Source of the DNA: Tindallia sp. MSAO_Bac2
GTDB taxonomy: Bacteria; Bacillota; Clostridia; Peptostreptococcales; Tindalliaceae
Length of the DNA stretch: 64,000 nt
Reading direction: 5' to 3'
NCBI GenBank assembly: GCA_003838145.1
Contig: QYZZ01000118.1
Location: forward strand, 1 to 64,000
Below the pieces are notes generated by a model. It had not been told where the DNA came from. It saw nothing but the letters and a program-made list of their open reading frames with translations, and made no database searches. This document shows positions 7,951 to 16,058 of the stretch, one piece after another; within the stretch, counting starts at the first letter, position 1, and each line of letters begins with the position of its first letter. The position numbers and the translations under genes were made by a program.

Positions 7951-8670
7951 ATGAAAGGAATCCTGACCGGCATCGGCGTCGGCCCCGGAGATCCGGAGTT
8001 GCTGACACTGAAAGCCGTTAATGCCATAAAGAAGGCCAAGGTGGTTTTTTATCCAACTACAAAACAGGGAGGGAAAAGTGCTGCGCTAAAAGCAGCTGAA
8101 AACTGGGTTTCACACGAAGCCCGACGCATTCCACTGCTTTCCCGTATGACTTCAGATCCGGAGGAGCGCAGGGCACAGCGGCAGCTGCAAAGCCGGCAGA
8201 TTGCCCAGGTGTTGGAGGAAGGAACGGATGCTGTGATGCTCACTCTGGGAGATGCGCTTTTATACAGTACATACAGCTACGTAATGAAAGACCTGAAAGC
8301 TAACGGATACACGGTTAAAACCATACCGGGTATTACAGCCGCCAGTGCTGCCGCCTCTCAGCTTAATACACCTCTTGCGGAAGAAGATGAAAAACTGATG
8401 ATCTGCCCCGGCTCCGATAAAAAAGAAGAGCTGATTCAGCAGCTGGATAATATGTCAGCCAACATGGCAATTCTAAAAGTGTCTGCCTGCCGGGAAACAT
8501 TGTACCAATGGCTGAAAAGCCGGGAAAAAACAGTGGAGTTTGCCCTGGCATCAAAACTGGGAAGCGAGGAGGAAGTGCTTCATCAGGATATCGAATGCCT
8601 TAAAAATCCGGATTTACCCTATATGTCTGTTGCAATATTGAAAACAAAAGAAAAATCCAAAAGAAAATAA
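7951..8670 (+). CDS. cbiL: Cobalt-factor II C20-methyltransferase
   Basis: CbiL adds the C20 methyl group that is later lost during ring contraction. The 239-residue protein carries the N-terminal GIGVGPGDPELLTLKA motif (residues 7-22) and LGDALLYSTYSY near residues 96-107, where CbiL/CobI enzymes typically read GDP(M/L)xYST. The start is supported by GAAAGGAAG. It is isolated from its neighbours by repeat-rich spacers on both sides, although all face the same way. CobI-type function with a metal-free substrate is unlikely given CbiX, CbiD and CbiG here. Confidence 0.93.
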   Translation: MKGILTGIGVGPGDPELLTLKAVNAIKKAKVVFYPTTKQGGKSAALKAAENWVSHEARRIPLLSRMTSDPEERRAQRQLQSRQIAQVLEEGTDAVMLTLGDALLYSTYSYVMKDLKANGYTVKTIPGITAASAAASQLNTPLAEEDEKLMICPGSDKKEELIQQLDNMSANMAILKVSACRETLYQWLKSREKTVEFALASKLGSEEEVLHQDIECLKNPDLPYMSVAILKTKEKSKRK

Positions 8671-8879
8671 AAAGTTAACCGCGAAGAACGCAAAGGGGCG
8701 CGAAGAAAACCTCTGAAATCCGGAATACTCTTGTGCCCTATGGGTACGGGTGCCCTATGGGTACGGGTGCCCTATGGGTACGGGTGCCCTATGGGTATTT
8801 GAACTTAATTCATAATCCATAATTCTTAATTCATAATTCTCAAGGCGCCCAGCGCGCCAAACCGAAAGGAGCAAGTAAA
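8671..8879. repeat. Repeat-mosaic spacer cbiL-cbiF with 17-bp tandem array
   Basis: Contains a Rep1 unit (8675-8709), then four tandem Rep4 copies of a 17-bp unit GTGCCCTATGGGTACGG starting at 8733, 8750, 8767 and 8784, then Rep3 units (about 8801-8840). Each Rep4 unit is a small imperfect palindrome. No gene is visible. Confidence 0.75.
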
Positions 8880-9641
8880 ATGAGTCAGGTTATATTTATC
8901 GGAGCCGGCCCGGGAGATCCGGAGCTGCTGACGGTAAAAGCATATGAAAAAATAAAAAATGCACAGGTTATTCTTTATGCCGGTTCTCTGGTGAACCCGG
9001 AAGTTTTTCGGCACTGCCCGGAATCTGCGGAAATCGAAAGCAGTGCTTCCATGGATCTGGAAGAAATGACAGATTACATGATTCAGCGTGTTAAGGAAGG
9101 TAAAGAAGTGCTTCGGCTGCATACAGGAGACCCTTCCCTTTATGGAGCCATAGCAGAACAGATCAGAAAACTGGAAGCCAGTGGAATTCCTTATGAAGTG
9201 ATTCCGGGTATCAGCTCTTTTTTAGCAGGAGCCGCTGCCATGAAAAAAGAGCTGACCTTACCGGGCAAAAGCCAGACGGTGATTATATCCCGCATGGCCG
9301 GTCGGACACCGGTTCCGGAGAAAGAAAACCTGAAGTCTCTGGCTGCGCATCAGGCCAGCCTGATTTTGTTTCTTTCTGCAGCCCAGGTACAACAGGTGCA
9401 GCAGGACTGTCTGACGGCTTATTCACCTGAAACTCCAGTAGCCATCGCTTACCGGGTGGGTTGGCCGGATCAGCGGATAATCCGGGGAAGGCTGCAGTCG
9501 CTTCCGGAACTCATGGAAAATGCAGGGATCAGGAAAACGGCGCTAATCTATATTGGCGATTTTTTAAAGGCTGAAGGAGACGATTCATTGCTGTATGACG
9601 CCGCCTTCACTCACGAATACCGGGAGGGCAAAAATTCATGA
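8880..9641 (+). CDS. cbiF: Cobalt-precorrin-4 C11-methyltransferase
   Basis: CbiF methylates C11 after ring contraction. The 253-residue protein starts with IFIGAGPGDPELLTVKA (residues 5-21) and contains RLHTGDPSLYGAIAEQ, the typical CbiF/CobM motif, plus the VIPGISSFLAGAAAM block. The start follows AAAGGAGC. Its TGA overlaps the ATG of the cbiGH fusion (ATGA), so translation is coupled. Length and motifs are normal. Confidence 0.95.
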   Translation: MSQVIFIGAGPGDPELLTVKAYEKIKNAQVILYAGSLVNPEVFRHCPESAEIESSASMDLEEMTDYMIQRVKEGKEVLRLHTGDPSLYGAIAEQIRKLEASGIPYEVIPGISSFLAGAAAMKKELTLPGKSQTVIISRMAGRTPVPEKENLKSLAAHQASLILFLSAAQVQQVQQDCLTAYSPETPVAIAYRVGWPDQRIIRGRLQSLPELMENAGIRKTALIYIGDFLKAEGDDSLLYDAAFTHEYREGKNS

Positions 9642-11437
9642 AACTGGCAGTCATAACCTTTACGGACCAGGGATTACACCTGGCAGAAACCATACATATA
9701 AGCAATGCGGAGACTCATATCTATCTCCCTGCTGCTCTGTTGGATAAACACAGGGAAAACCCGTACTTTCACGGATTTTCACCAAAGGAATCAGAAGATG
9801 GAAACAGCCTGAGTCGGCAGATGCCGGAAATTTTCGAGTCCTATTCGGCGGTTCTTTTTCTGTCTTCCGCCGGGCTGGCCCTTCGGATGATCAAAGACCA
9901 TATTCAACATAAAGGCAGCGATCCGGCTGTCATGGTGATGGACGGTCAGGGTCATCATATCATCAGCCTGCTTTCCGGTCATTTGGGGAACGCCAACGAA
10001 TGGACACTGGAAATAGCCGAATTAACCGGAGCGAAAGCCATCATTACCACGGCCACAGATGTCCGGGGAATGACGGCGGTGGATGAACTGGCGAAATCCC
10101 TGCAGGCTCGTATCAGCAACTGGCAGGCTGCCAAATACTGGACAGCTCAGTTGCTGAAAGGAGATGAAGTTCCGGTTTATCTGGAAGAACCCTTGCCTCT
10201 CCCTCTGCCATCCGGCTATATAAGGAAAGACAGTGAAGAATCCTTCCTGAAGGGAGCCGGAGGCATCTGGATTGGAGGCGGTGCGCCGGAGTTGAAGGAT
10301 GACGGAAAATGGATCCAACTGATTCCAAAACGCTGGTCTCTGGGAATTGGCTGCCGAAAAAACCAGACAGTGGATGAAGTGAAACGCATCATTCAGCATT
10401 TTTTGAAAGCACAGGGTATTTCTCCGGAATCTCTGAAAAATATCAACACCATCGAAGCTAAAGGAAATGAGCCGGCCATTCAAAGGCTGGCAGAAGAGTG
10501 GCAGTTGCCCCTCAATACATTTTCTGCGGAAGAAATCCAAAAAGTGCAGCATTTATTCCCGGCATCCGCCTGGGTGGAAGAAAACATGGGCGTTACCAGC
10601 GTCAGTGCTCCGGCGGCATACCTGGGTGCTGACGGAGGGCAGGTAATACCTGATCGTCGTTATGCAGAAAAGGGTGTCACCCTGAGCCTGGCACCCCAGG
10701 CAGGCATGATCACTGTTTCAGGCATTGGGCCCGGAAAAGGTGAGCACACCAGCCATGCAGTTCGAAAAGCCTTGTCGGAGGCTCACCGGGTGGTAGGATA
10801 CAAGCCATATGTTGAAAGACTAAGCCCCTGGCTGAAAGAAGGCCAGATTCAGGACCGCAGCTTTATGAGGAAAGAAAAGGACCGGTGTCGTCATGCTCTG
10901 GCCTGCGCTGCCAGAGGCGAAAAGGTAGTTCTGGTCAGCAGTGGTGACGCCGGCGTTTATGGAATGGCAGGGCTTATGCTGGAGCTTAGACAAACCGAGT
11001 TTCCCCGGATTCCCTTCCGGGTTCTTCCTGGGATTACTGCCGCCAATGCAGCTGCTTCCTGTCTGGGAGCACCGCTGATGCAGGATTATGCCACCATCAG
11101 CCTCAGCGATCACCTGATTCCCTGGGAGGTAATAGAGCATCGCATTCAAAAAGCCACAGAGGCGGACTTTGTGCTGGTGCTGTACAATCCGAAAAGCAAT
11201 GAACGAGTGAAACAATGGTATCGTGCCATAGAAGTAATTCGCCAGCTGCGTCCTTCGGACACGCCGGTGGGAATAGCCACCCGGGCTCTGAATGAAGGAG
11301 AGTCCGTCAGCATAACCACTTTGGAGCAGCTGGCAGATGCTGATGTGGGAATGAGCACAACTGTGGTTATCGGCAACTCTTTTACTCATATAACCGACGA
11401 AAACCTGATGATCACTTCCCGGGGGTACAGTCTATGA
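9638..11437 (+). CDS. cbiGH: CbiG-CbiH fusion: cobalt-precorrin-5A hydrolase and C17-methyltransferase
   Basis: One 599-residue reading frame joins two enzymes that act together on ring contraction. Residues 1 to about 345 are CbiG, which opens the delta-lactone and releases acetaldehyde; the segment LLSGHLGNANEWTLEIA and the C-terminal GIGCRKNQTVDEV part are family hallmarks. Residues from about 355 are CbiH, with the SAM motif VSGIGPGKGEHTSHAV, the SSGDAGVYGMAG motif and LYNPKSNER. CbiH methylates C17 and drives lactone formation, so fusion would pass the intermediate directly. No internal ribosome binding site or stop separates the halves. It overlaps both neighbours by 4 bp. Confidence 0.93.
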   Translation: MKLAVITFTDQGLHLAETIHISNAETHIYLPAALLDKHRENPYFHGFSPKESEDGNSLSRQMPEIFESYSAVLFLSSAGLALRMIKDHIQHKGSDPAVMVMDGQGHHIISLLSGHLGNANEWTLEIAELTGAKAIITTATDVRGMTAVDELAKSLQARISNWQAAKYWTAQLLKGDEVPVYLEEPLPLPLPSGYIRKDSEESFLKGAGGIWIGGGAPELKDDGKWIQLIPKRWSLGIGCRKNQTVDEVKRIIQHFLKAQGISPESLKNINTIEAKGNEPAIQRLAEEWQLPLNTFSAEEIQKVQHLFPASAWVEENMGVTSVSAPAAYLGADGGQVIPDRRYAEKGVTLSLAPQAGMITVSGIGPGKGEHTSHAVRKALSEAHRVVGYKPYVERLSPWLKEGQIQDRSFMRKEKDRCRHALACAARGEKVVLVSSGDAGVYGMAGLMLELRQTEFPRIPFRVLPGITAANAAASCLGAPLMQDYATISLSDHLIPWEVIEHRIQKATEADFVLVLYNPKSNERVKQWYRAIEVIRQLRPSDTPVGIATRALNEGESVSITTLEQLADADVGMSTTVVIGNSFTHITDENLMITSRGYSL

Positions 11438-12201
11438 TCTTAATTTTATCCGGCACCTCAGAGGGGAAAATGCTGGTTGCAGAGCTGAATCAGCGCAGAA
11501 TCCCCTGTATCGCCACAACGGTAACAACCTATGGCGGTCAACTGATATTAAAAGAAATAGAAGGCAGTAATAGCAGTCTGCAGGTGGGAGCTTTGGATAA
11601 ACCGGCTTTGGAAGAACTGATCCGGCAGAAAAAAATCCGGGCTATCGTGGATGCTACCCATCCCTATGCCAGCAATATAACCTGGATGGCCTATGAACAG
11701 GCGAAGGCCCTCAATCTGCCTTATCTCAGATGGCACCGGCCGGGACTGACAGAGAAGGAAAAAGAAAGCTGTATCCAGGTTCAAGACTACGAAGCCGCCG
11801 CCAAAGAACTGAAAAGTCAGTCCGGCAACTGGCTTTTAACTACCGGCAGCAATCATTTGGAGGTTTTCTGTCAGCATACGGACATAAAACGGTTAATGGT
11901 ACGGGTAATGCCATTTTCCAAAGTGCTGGAAAAGTGTGCAGATCTTGGCTTTTCTCCGGGCCAGATTATTGCCCAGCAGGGCCCCTTCAGCTACCAGATG
12001 AACTGCTTGCATTTGCAGGAATACAATCTGGCAGGCCTTGTTACCAAAGACAGTGGGGAAACAGGTGCTGTGGGAGAAAAACTCCTGGCAGCCCGGGATC
12101 TTAACCGAAAAGTCATTCTTATCCAACGACCACCGGAACCAGCGGCCCAAAAGGCGGAAAACATGGAACAGTTCCAGGACTTTCTCTTGCTCATCCGCTG
12201 A
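11434..12201 (+). CDS. cbiJ: Cobalt-precorrin-6A reductase
   Basis: CbiJ reduces a double bond of the macrocycle with a nicotinamide cofactor. The 255-residue protein begins with ILILSGTSEGKMLVAEL (residues 2-18), the typical N-terminus. It also has VDATHPYASNITWMA (about 72-86), LLTTGSNHLEVF and VTKDSGETGAVGEKL. It overlaps cbiGH by 4 bp and is the last recognisable B12 gene of the cluster. Genes for late steps (cobalamin adenosylation, CbiP, CbiB, CobU, CobS, CobC) are not in the window. Confidence 0.93.
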   Translation: MILILSGTSEGKMLVAELNQRRIPCIATTVTTYGGQLILKEIEGSNSSLQVGALDKPALEELIRQKKIRAIVDATHPYASNITWMAYEQAKALNLPYLRWHRPGLTEKEKESCIQVQDYEAAAKELKSQSGNWLLTTGSNHLEVFCQHTDIKRLMVRVMPFSKVLEKCADLGFSPGQIIAQQGPFSYQMNCLHLQEYNLAGLVTKDSGETGAVGEKLLAARDLNRKVILIQRPPEPAAQKAENMEQFQDFLLLIR

Positions 12202-12257
12202 TTATCCGGTAAAATAAAGAAAAACAGGCCTAAGATGGAGAAAAAGGGTGAGGCGCT

Positions 12258-12491
12258 TTGGAAAGAACAGTTAATATTGCGTTTATGGTTCTTTTGCTAA
12301 TTCCGGTAGTTGGATTTTTTGTGTTGCAAAACCGGCTTCTCTATCGTCAGCTAAAATCTAAAACCAGGCAAAAAACACCGGCTAAGAAATCATCAACGGC
12401 GCAGACCCCGTCGGAACCGCCAGCTCCGGTATCTCTGCGGGAGCGGCGTAAAAAACGCTACGAAGAAAGAAAGAAAGCCCTTTACCGCTAA
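12258..12491 (+). CDS. Small single-span membrane protein, unrecognised
   Basis: The 77-residue product starts with TTG behind GGGTGAGG. Residues about 5-25 form one hydrophobic helix (NIAFMVLLLIPVVGFFVL). The rest is strongly basic, with a Pro/Ala/Ser linker and an RERRKKRYEERKKALYR tail. It was not recognised. Its last codons form the left arm of a terminator-like hairpin, with the stop codon in the loop. It is separated by 56 nt from cbiJ and by 39 nt from the next membrane protein, so a shared transcript is possible. Confidence 0.55.
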   Translation: MERTVNIAFMVLLLIPVVGFFVLQNRLLYRQLKSKTRQKTPAKKSSTAQTPSEPPAPVSLRERRKKRYEERKKALYR

Positions 12492-12510
12492 TGTCGTAAG
12501 GGGCTTTTTC
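12474..12510 (+). terminator. Terminator-like hairpin embedded in a coding end
   Basis: A 12-bp stem (12474-12485 with 12496-12507, one G-T pair) encloses a 10-nt loop that contains the stop codon of the 77-residue gene, and is followed by a short T run. The structure fits an intrinsic terminator; the T tract is only five long, so read-through into the next gene is likely. Confidence 0.6.
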
Positions 12511-12530
12511 AAAGTACAGGAGGTTTTTTT

Positions 12531-13043
12531 ATGATCAGGCACACGGTATCCGAACCGAAAAAATCATTTATCCCCACAGTGCTCATTGTCATTGGTATTG
12601 TCCTTGCCATTAACTTTGCCGTGCATATCATTAACATGCTTCCCGGATCCTACGGAGGATTGGGTGGTTTTGTACTGATTCTGGCCCTGGCTGTCTACAC
12701 ATCGCGGCTGATGAATCGAAAACTGGCTACCTACACCTATGAATGGGACGGAAAAAAACTGACAGTCCAGAAAAAGATTGGCAGAAGAGACAAAACAATG
12801 CTGGAACTTCCGAGAGAAAATATCCAATGGATACGTCCTATGGAAGAAATCCGGCCTCAACTGCCCAACATGAAACGACCGCGAAAAACCCTGGCACTAT
12901 CCTGCAGGCTTCGGGGTGATGATGTGTATCTGCTGCAATACCTGGATGGAAAAAAAACCTACCGGATGATATTTGAACCGGGAGAAAAAATTCATAAAGA
13001 GCTGAGAAAAACCGCAAAGGAAAACTGCAAAGGGGAAGCCTGA
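12531..13043 (+). CDS. Hypothetical membrane protein with C-terminal PH-like domain
   Basis: The 170-residue protein has two hydrophobic segments (about residues 14-35 and 42-58), followed by a soluble part with alternating strands (ATYTYEWDGKKLTVQKKIG...). This layout is reminiscent of bacterial PH-like domain proteins, but no family was recognised. The start follows ACAGGAGG. Its stop overlaps the next ATG (TGATG), so it is coupled to the decarboxylase-like gene. No conserved catalytic residues are visible. Confidence 0.6.
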   Translation: MIRHTVSEPKKSFIPTVLIVIGIVLAINFAVHIINMLPGSYGGLGGFVLILALAVYTSRLMNRKLATYTYEWDGKKLTVQKKIGRRDKTMLELPRENIQWIRPMEEIRPQLPNMKRPRKTLALSCRLRGDDVYLLQYLDGKKTYRMIFEPGEKIHKELRKTAKENCKGEA

Positions 13044-14446
13044 TGAAGGGACCACTGTCAGAAGCGTTAATTAAGCTGCAACAGAAGAACACTGTATCCT
13101 TTCATACTCCGGGGCATAAGAACGGCCGGCTGTTTCACCTCCTGTCAGAACCCTGGCTGCCGGAATCTTTTCCGGACTGGGACACAACGGAAATTCCCGG
13201 AACGGATTATCTGCACGAACCGAAGGGAGTCATCTGGGAAAGCCAGGAAAAAGCTGCGGATTTTTTTGGTGCCGAAGAAAGTTTTTTCCTGGTTAACGGC
13301 AGTACCTGCGGCATTTACAGCATGATCATGGCTGTTGCTAAACCGGGAGACGAATTGATTGTACAGCGAAACAGCCATCAGTCCATATACAATGGGTGTT
13401 TTTTAGCTGATGTAACTCCCCGCTATATGATGCCTCAGGTGGATGAAAATACAGGTATGATACTGGGTGTAACGGAACAGGAAGTCCGAGAGGCCCTGGA
13501 GCGATGGCCGAAAGCACAGGCAGTGCTGCTGACATCACCAAACTATTATGGATTCACCGTCGATGTTACGGCTATTGCAGCAATGGTGCATCGCCAGGGG
13601 AAAAAACTGCTGGTGGATGAAGCTCACGGAAGCCATCTGGTTTTGGATCCCCGATTACCAACTTCGGCTCTAAAGGCAGGAGCAGACCTGGTGGTACAGA
13701 GCACCCACAAAACCCTCCCGGCACTGACGCAGGCCTCTATGCTCCACCTTCAGGGAAAAAGGATAGACAGGCCTCGCCTGAAGCAGATGCTGCGTATTCA
13801 CCAAAGCAGCAGCCCCAGCTATATTCTCATGGCATCTTTGGACGCAACGGTGGCACTGCTGGAAAAACACGGCAAAACCCTGATGGATCAGCTGCTGGAG
13901 AACCTGACATCCGTCAGAAGCAATCTGGAAAATATTTCATGCCTGGAAGTAGCAAAGCCCGATGACCCTACCCGTCTTTGGCTCAATATGCATGGAACCG
14001 GTCTCAGCGGGTATGAATGGAATAATCGACTGGCTGAAGAATATCAGATTATGATGGAAATGGCAGATCCTATGGGCATCCTGGCAGTAACCTCCATCGG
14101 CAACGAAAAAGAGGATTTTGACCGACTGGTCAGTTCAGTAATGGCAACTATTGAGAGACAATCGAAAAACAATGCAGACTATCCGGTCGAAAACTTGGGA
14201 AGCCAGGTGAAAACCAGCTATACTGAACCTGTTATACAGAGGCTTACACCCCGCCAGGCAATGCAGGCAGAAGTTGAAGAAATTCAACTGGAAAAAGCTG
14301 CAGGGCGGATCAGCGCAGAAATGCTGGCGCCCTATCCTCCTGGCATACCGGTTATAATGCCGGGAGAGGAAGTAACACAGCCCCTGCTGGACTGGCTGAA
14401 AACCCGGAAAGAATTTACAGGAAAGAGAATAAAGGTGATCAAATAG
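13043..14446 (+). CDS. Orn/Lys/Arg decarboxylase-like PLP enzyme (YaaO type)
   Basis: A fold type I PLP enzyme of the short prokaryotic Orn/Lys/Arg decarboxylase family, 467 residues. SFHTPGHKNGR lies at the N-terminus, LLVDEAHGSHL provides the PLP aspartate, and STHKTLPALTQ contains the Schiff-base lysine (Lys223). The C-terminal domain includes PYPPGIP and PGE, as in the family. The position directly before tmk and darA matches B. subtilis yaaO. The substrate (arginine, lysine or another amino acid) cannot be told from sequence. It overlaps the preceding gene by 1 bp. Confidence 0.85.
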   Translation: MKGPLSEALIKLQQKNTVSFHTPGHKNGRLFHLLSEPWLPESFPDWDTTEIPGTDYLHEPKGVIWESQEKAADFFGAEESFFLVNGSTCGIYSMIMAVAKPGDELIVQRNSHQSIYNGCFLADVTPRYMMPQVDENTGMILGVTEQEVREALERWPKAQAVLLTSPNYYGFTVDVTAIAAMVHRQGKKLLVDEAHGSHLVLDPRLPTSALKAGADLVVQSTHKTLPALTQASMLHLQGKRIDRPRLKQMLRIHQSSSPSYILMASLDATVALLEKHGKTLMDQLLENLTSVRSNLENISCLEVAKPDDPTRLWLNMHGTGLSGYEWNNRLAEEYQIMMEMADPMGILAVTSIGNEKEDFDRLVSSVMATIERQSKNNADYPVENLGSQVKTSYTEPVIQRLTPRQAMQAEVEEIQLEKAAGRISAEMLAPYPPGIPVIMPGEEVTQPLLDWLKTRKEFTGKRIKVIK

Positions 14447-14770
14447 GGAAAAAGTAAAAGCTTGTGCCCGGAACGGGTACTTGTGCCCGGAACGGGTGCT
14501 TGTGCCCGGAACGGGTACCTGTGCCCTGTAGGGTATGGAAAGTGGAAAGGAAAAACATAAAAGCGTTTAACCGCGAAGAACGCAAAGGGCGCGAAGGAAA
14601 AGCATCCTGGAGGCATGGTGACTCGTGCTTTTGCCTTAATGAACTGGACCTTAATTATCCATTATCAATTGTCAATTATCAATTGCCTTAACGCATTATC
14701 AATTGCCTTTACGCTTTTCAATTCATAATTCATAATCCATAATTCATAATTCTTTAAGGGAGGTGGCTGC
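14447..14770. repeat. Repeat-mosaic spacer upstream of tmk
   Basis: A 324-bp stretch without a gene. It holds four tandem Rep4 units with a 19-bp period (starting 14464, 14483, 14502, 14521), one Rep1 unit (14567-14601), Rep2 units (about 14651-14710) and Rep3 units (about 14720-14752), ending at the AGGGAGGTGG site of tmk. Confidence 0.75.
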
Positions 14771-15415
14771 GTGAAAAAAGGACTATTTATTACATTGGAA
14801 GGCATGGATGGCTCCGGAAAAACCACTCAAATGCAGCAATTAAAGCATTACCTGGAGCATCAGGGATATACTGTATGCCAAACCCGGGAGCCCGGAGGCA
14901 CCCCCATCTCCGAAAAAATCAGAAGCCTTATTTTGGACCCGGAACATCAGGAAATGCACCCGTGGACGGAAGCGCTGCTCTATGCAGCAGCCCGGGCACA
15001 GCACGTTGCGGAAGTTATACAGCCTGCCCTTCAGCGGGAAGAAGTGGTATTGTGCGACCGGTTTCTGGACTCCAGCCTGGCCTATCAGGGTGTTGGCAGA
15101 GACCTGGGCATGGAAGAAGTCTATAAAATTAACGAACCCGGACTAATGGACCGATTACCGGACATTACCTTCTGGTTCAACCTGACACCGGAAGAGAGCT
15201 TTCGGCGAAAAAGCGGCAGAGACCCAAAAGACCGGCTGGAGCAGCAGAATCGTCAATTTTATGAAAAAATATATCAAAGCTACCGTCAGCTGGCAGAGGA
15301 AAACCCACAAAGAATCATAACCATCGACGCAACCAAAAGCATCCCATGGATACAGAAGATGATGAGATGCACTGTAGATCACTATATAAAGGCAAGTTAT
15401 AAAGGCAGGTTATAA
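14771..15415 (+). CDS. tmk: Thymidylate kinase
   Basis: Tmk phosphorylates dTMP to dTDP. The 214-residue protein has the P-loop LEGMDGSGKTTQ (about residues 8-19), the DRFLDSSLAYQGVGR motif that binds the nucleotide, and REPGGTPISE. The GTG start is fixed by GGGAGGTGG eight bases upstream. It lies in the yaaO-tmk-darA-holB order of Firmicutes, but here it is isolated by repeat-filled spacers on both sides. Length and motifs are normal. Confidence 0.96.
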   Translation: MKKGLFITLEGMDGSGKTTQMQQLKHYLEHQGYTVCQTREPGGTPISEKIRSLILDPEHQEMHPWTEALLYAAARAQHVAEVIQPALQREEVVLCDRFLDSSLAYQGVGRDLGMEEVYKINEPGLMDRLPDITFWFNLTPEESFRRKSGRDPKDRLEQQNRQFYEKIYQSYRQLAEENPQRIITIDATKSIPWIQKMMRCTVDHYIKASYKGRL

Positions 15416-15716
15416 GTTAAAAGCCTGCACCCTATAGGGTGTTAAAAGTTAAAAGCTAAAAGCTAAAAGCATGTGCCCGGAACGGGTACCTGTGCCCGGA
15501 ACGGGTATTATCAGCCAGTCCCCTCTCCCCTGGCGGGAGAGGGTTAGGGTGAGGGGGAGAAGGAGATCCGTCCCCCATTGTGACTTTGAACTTAATTATC
15601 CATTATCAATTGTCAATTATCAATTGCCTTAACGCATTATCAATTGCTTTTATGTTTTTCAATTCATAATCCATAATTCATAATTCTTAATTACTAAAAG
15701 TGAGGAGGCTGAAGCC
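15416..15716. repeat. Repeat-mosaic spacer tmk-darA
   Basis: About 300 bp without a gene: a Rep4 variant CCTGCACCCTATAGGGTG (about 15424-15442), two 19-bp Rep4 units (about 15471-15508), a full Rep5 palindrome (15520-15558), a Rep6 remnant (about 15567-15586), Rep2 units (about 15594-15648) and Rep3 units (about 15659-15690). Confidence 0.75.
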
Positions 15717-16046
15717 ATGAAACTGGTTATTGCCATCGTGCATGATGAAGATGCCAAAAGACTTCTGGAAGAACTGACAGAAAATGAATTTCGTGTGACA
15801 AAGCTGGCCACCACCGGAGGATTTCTGAAAGCAGGAAATACTACTATGCTGGTAGGGGTTGAAGACGGGGAAGTGGAGAAAGTTAAAGAGATCATTAATG
15901 AAAACTGCAAATCCCGCAAAGAACTGCTGACAGCACCGGCGCCTGTTTCCGGAACCACTGGTGTATTCATTCCTCATCCTGTGGAAGTAACGGTGGGCGG
16001 TGCTACCATTTTTGTTATTGACGTGGAAGAATATCATAAATACTAA
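15717..16046 (+). CDS. darA: PII-like cyclic di-AMP receptor DarA (YaaQ)
   Basis: A 109-residue PII-like trimer-forming protein known in Firmicutes to bind c-di-AMP; the downstream target is not settled. The sequence KLATTGGFLKAGNTTMLVG (about residues 21-39) is the diagnostic nucleotide-binding segment, and PHPVEVTVGGATIFV lies at the C-terminus. It has a strong site (GTGAGGAGG) and lies just 12 nt before holB, as in B. subtilis, except that yaaR, which lies between them there, is missing. Confidence 0.93.
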   Translation: MKLVIAIVHDEDAKRLLEELTENEFRVTKLATTGGFLKAGNTTMLVGVEDGEVEKVKEIINENCKSRKELLTAPAPVSGTTGVFIPHPVEVTVGGATIFVIDVEEYHKY

Positions 16047-16058
16047 GAGGTGGAAAAG

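Noticed and set aside
8733-8799. CRISPR array
   Set aside because: Four 17-bp units are directly adjacent without spacers, and no cas gene is present.
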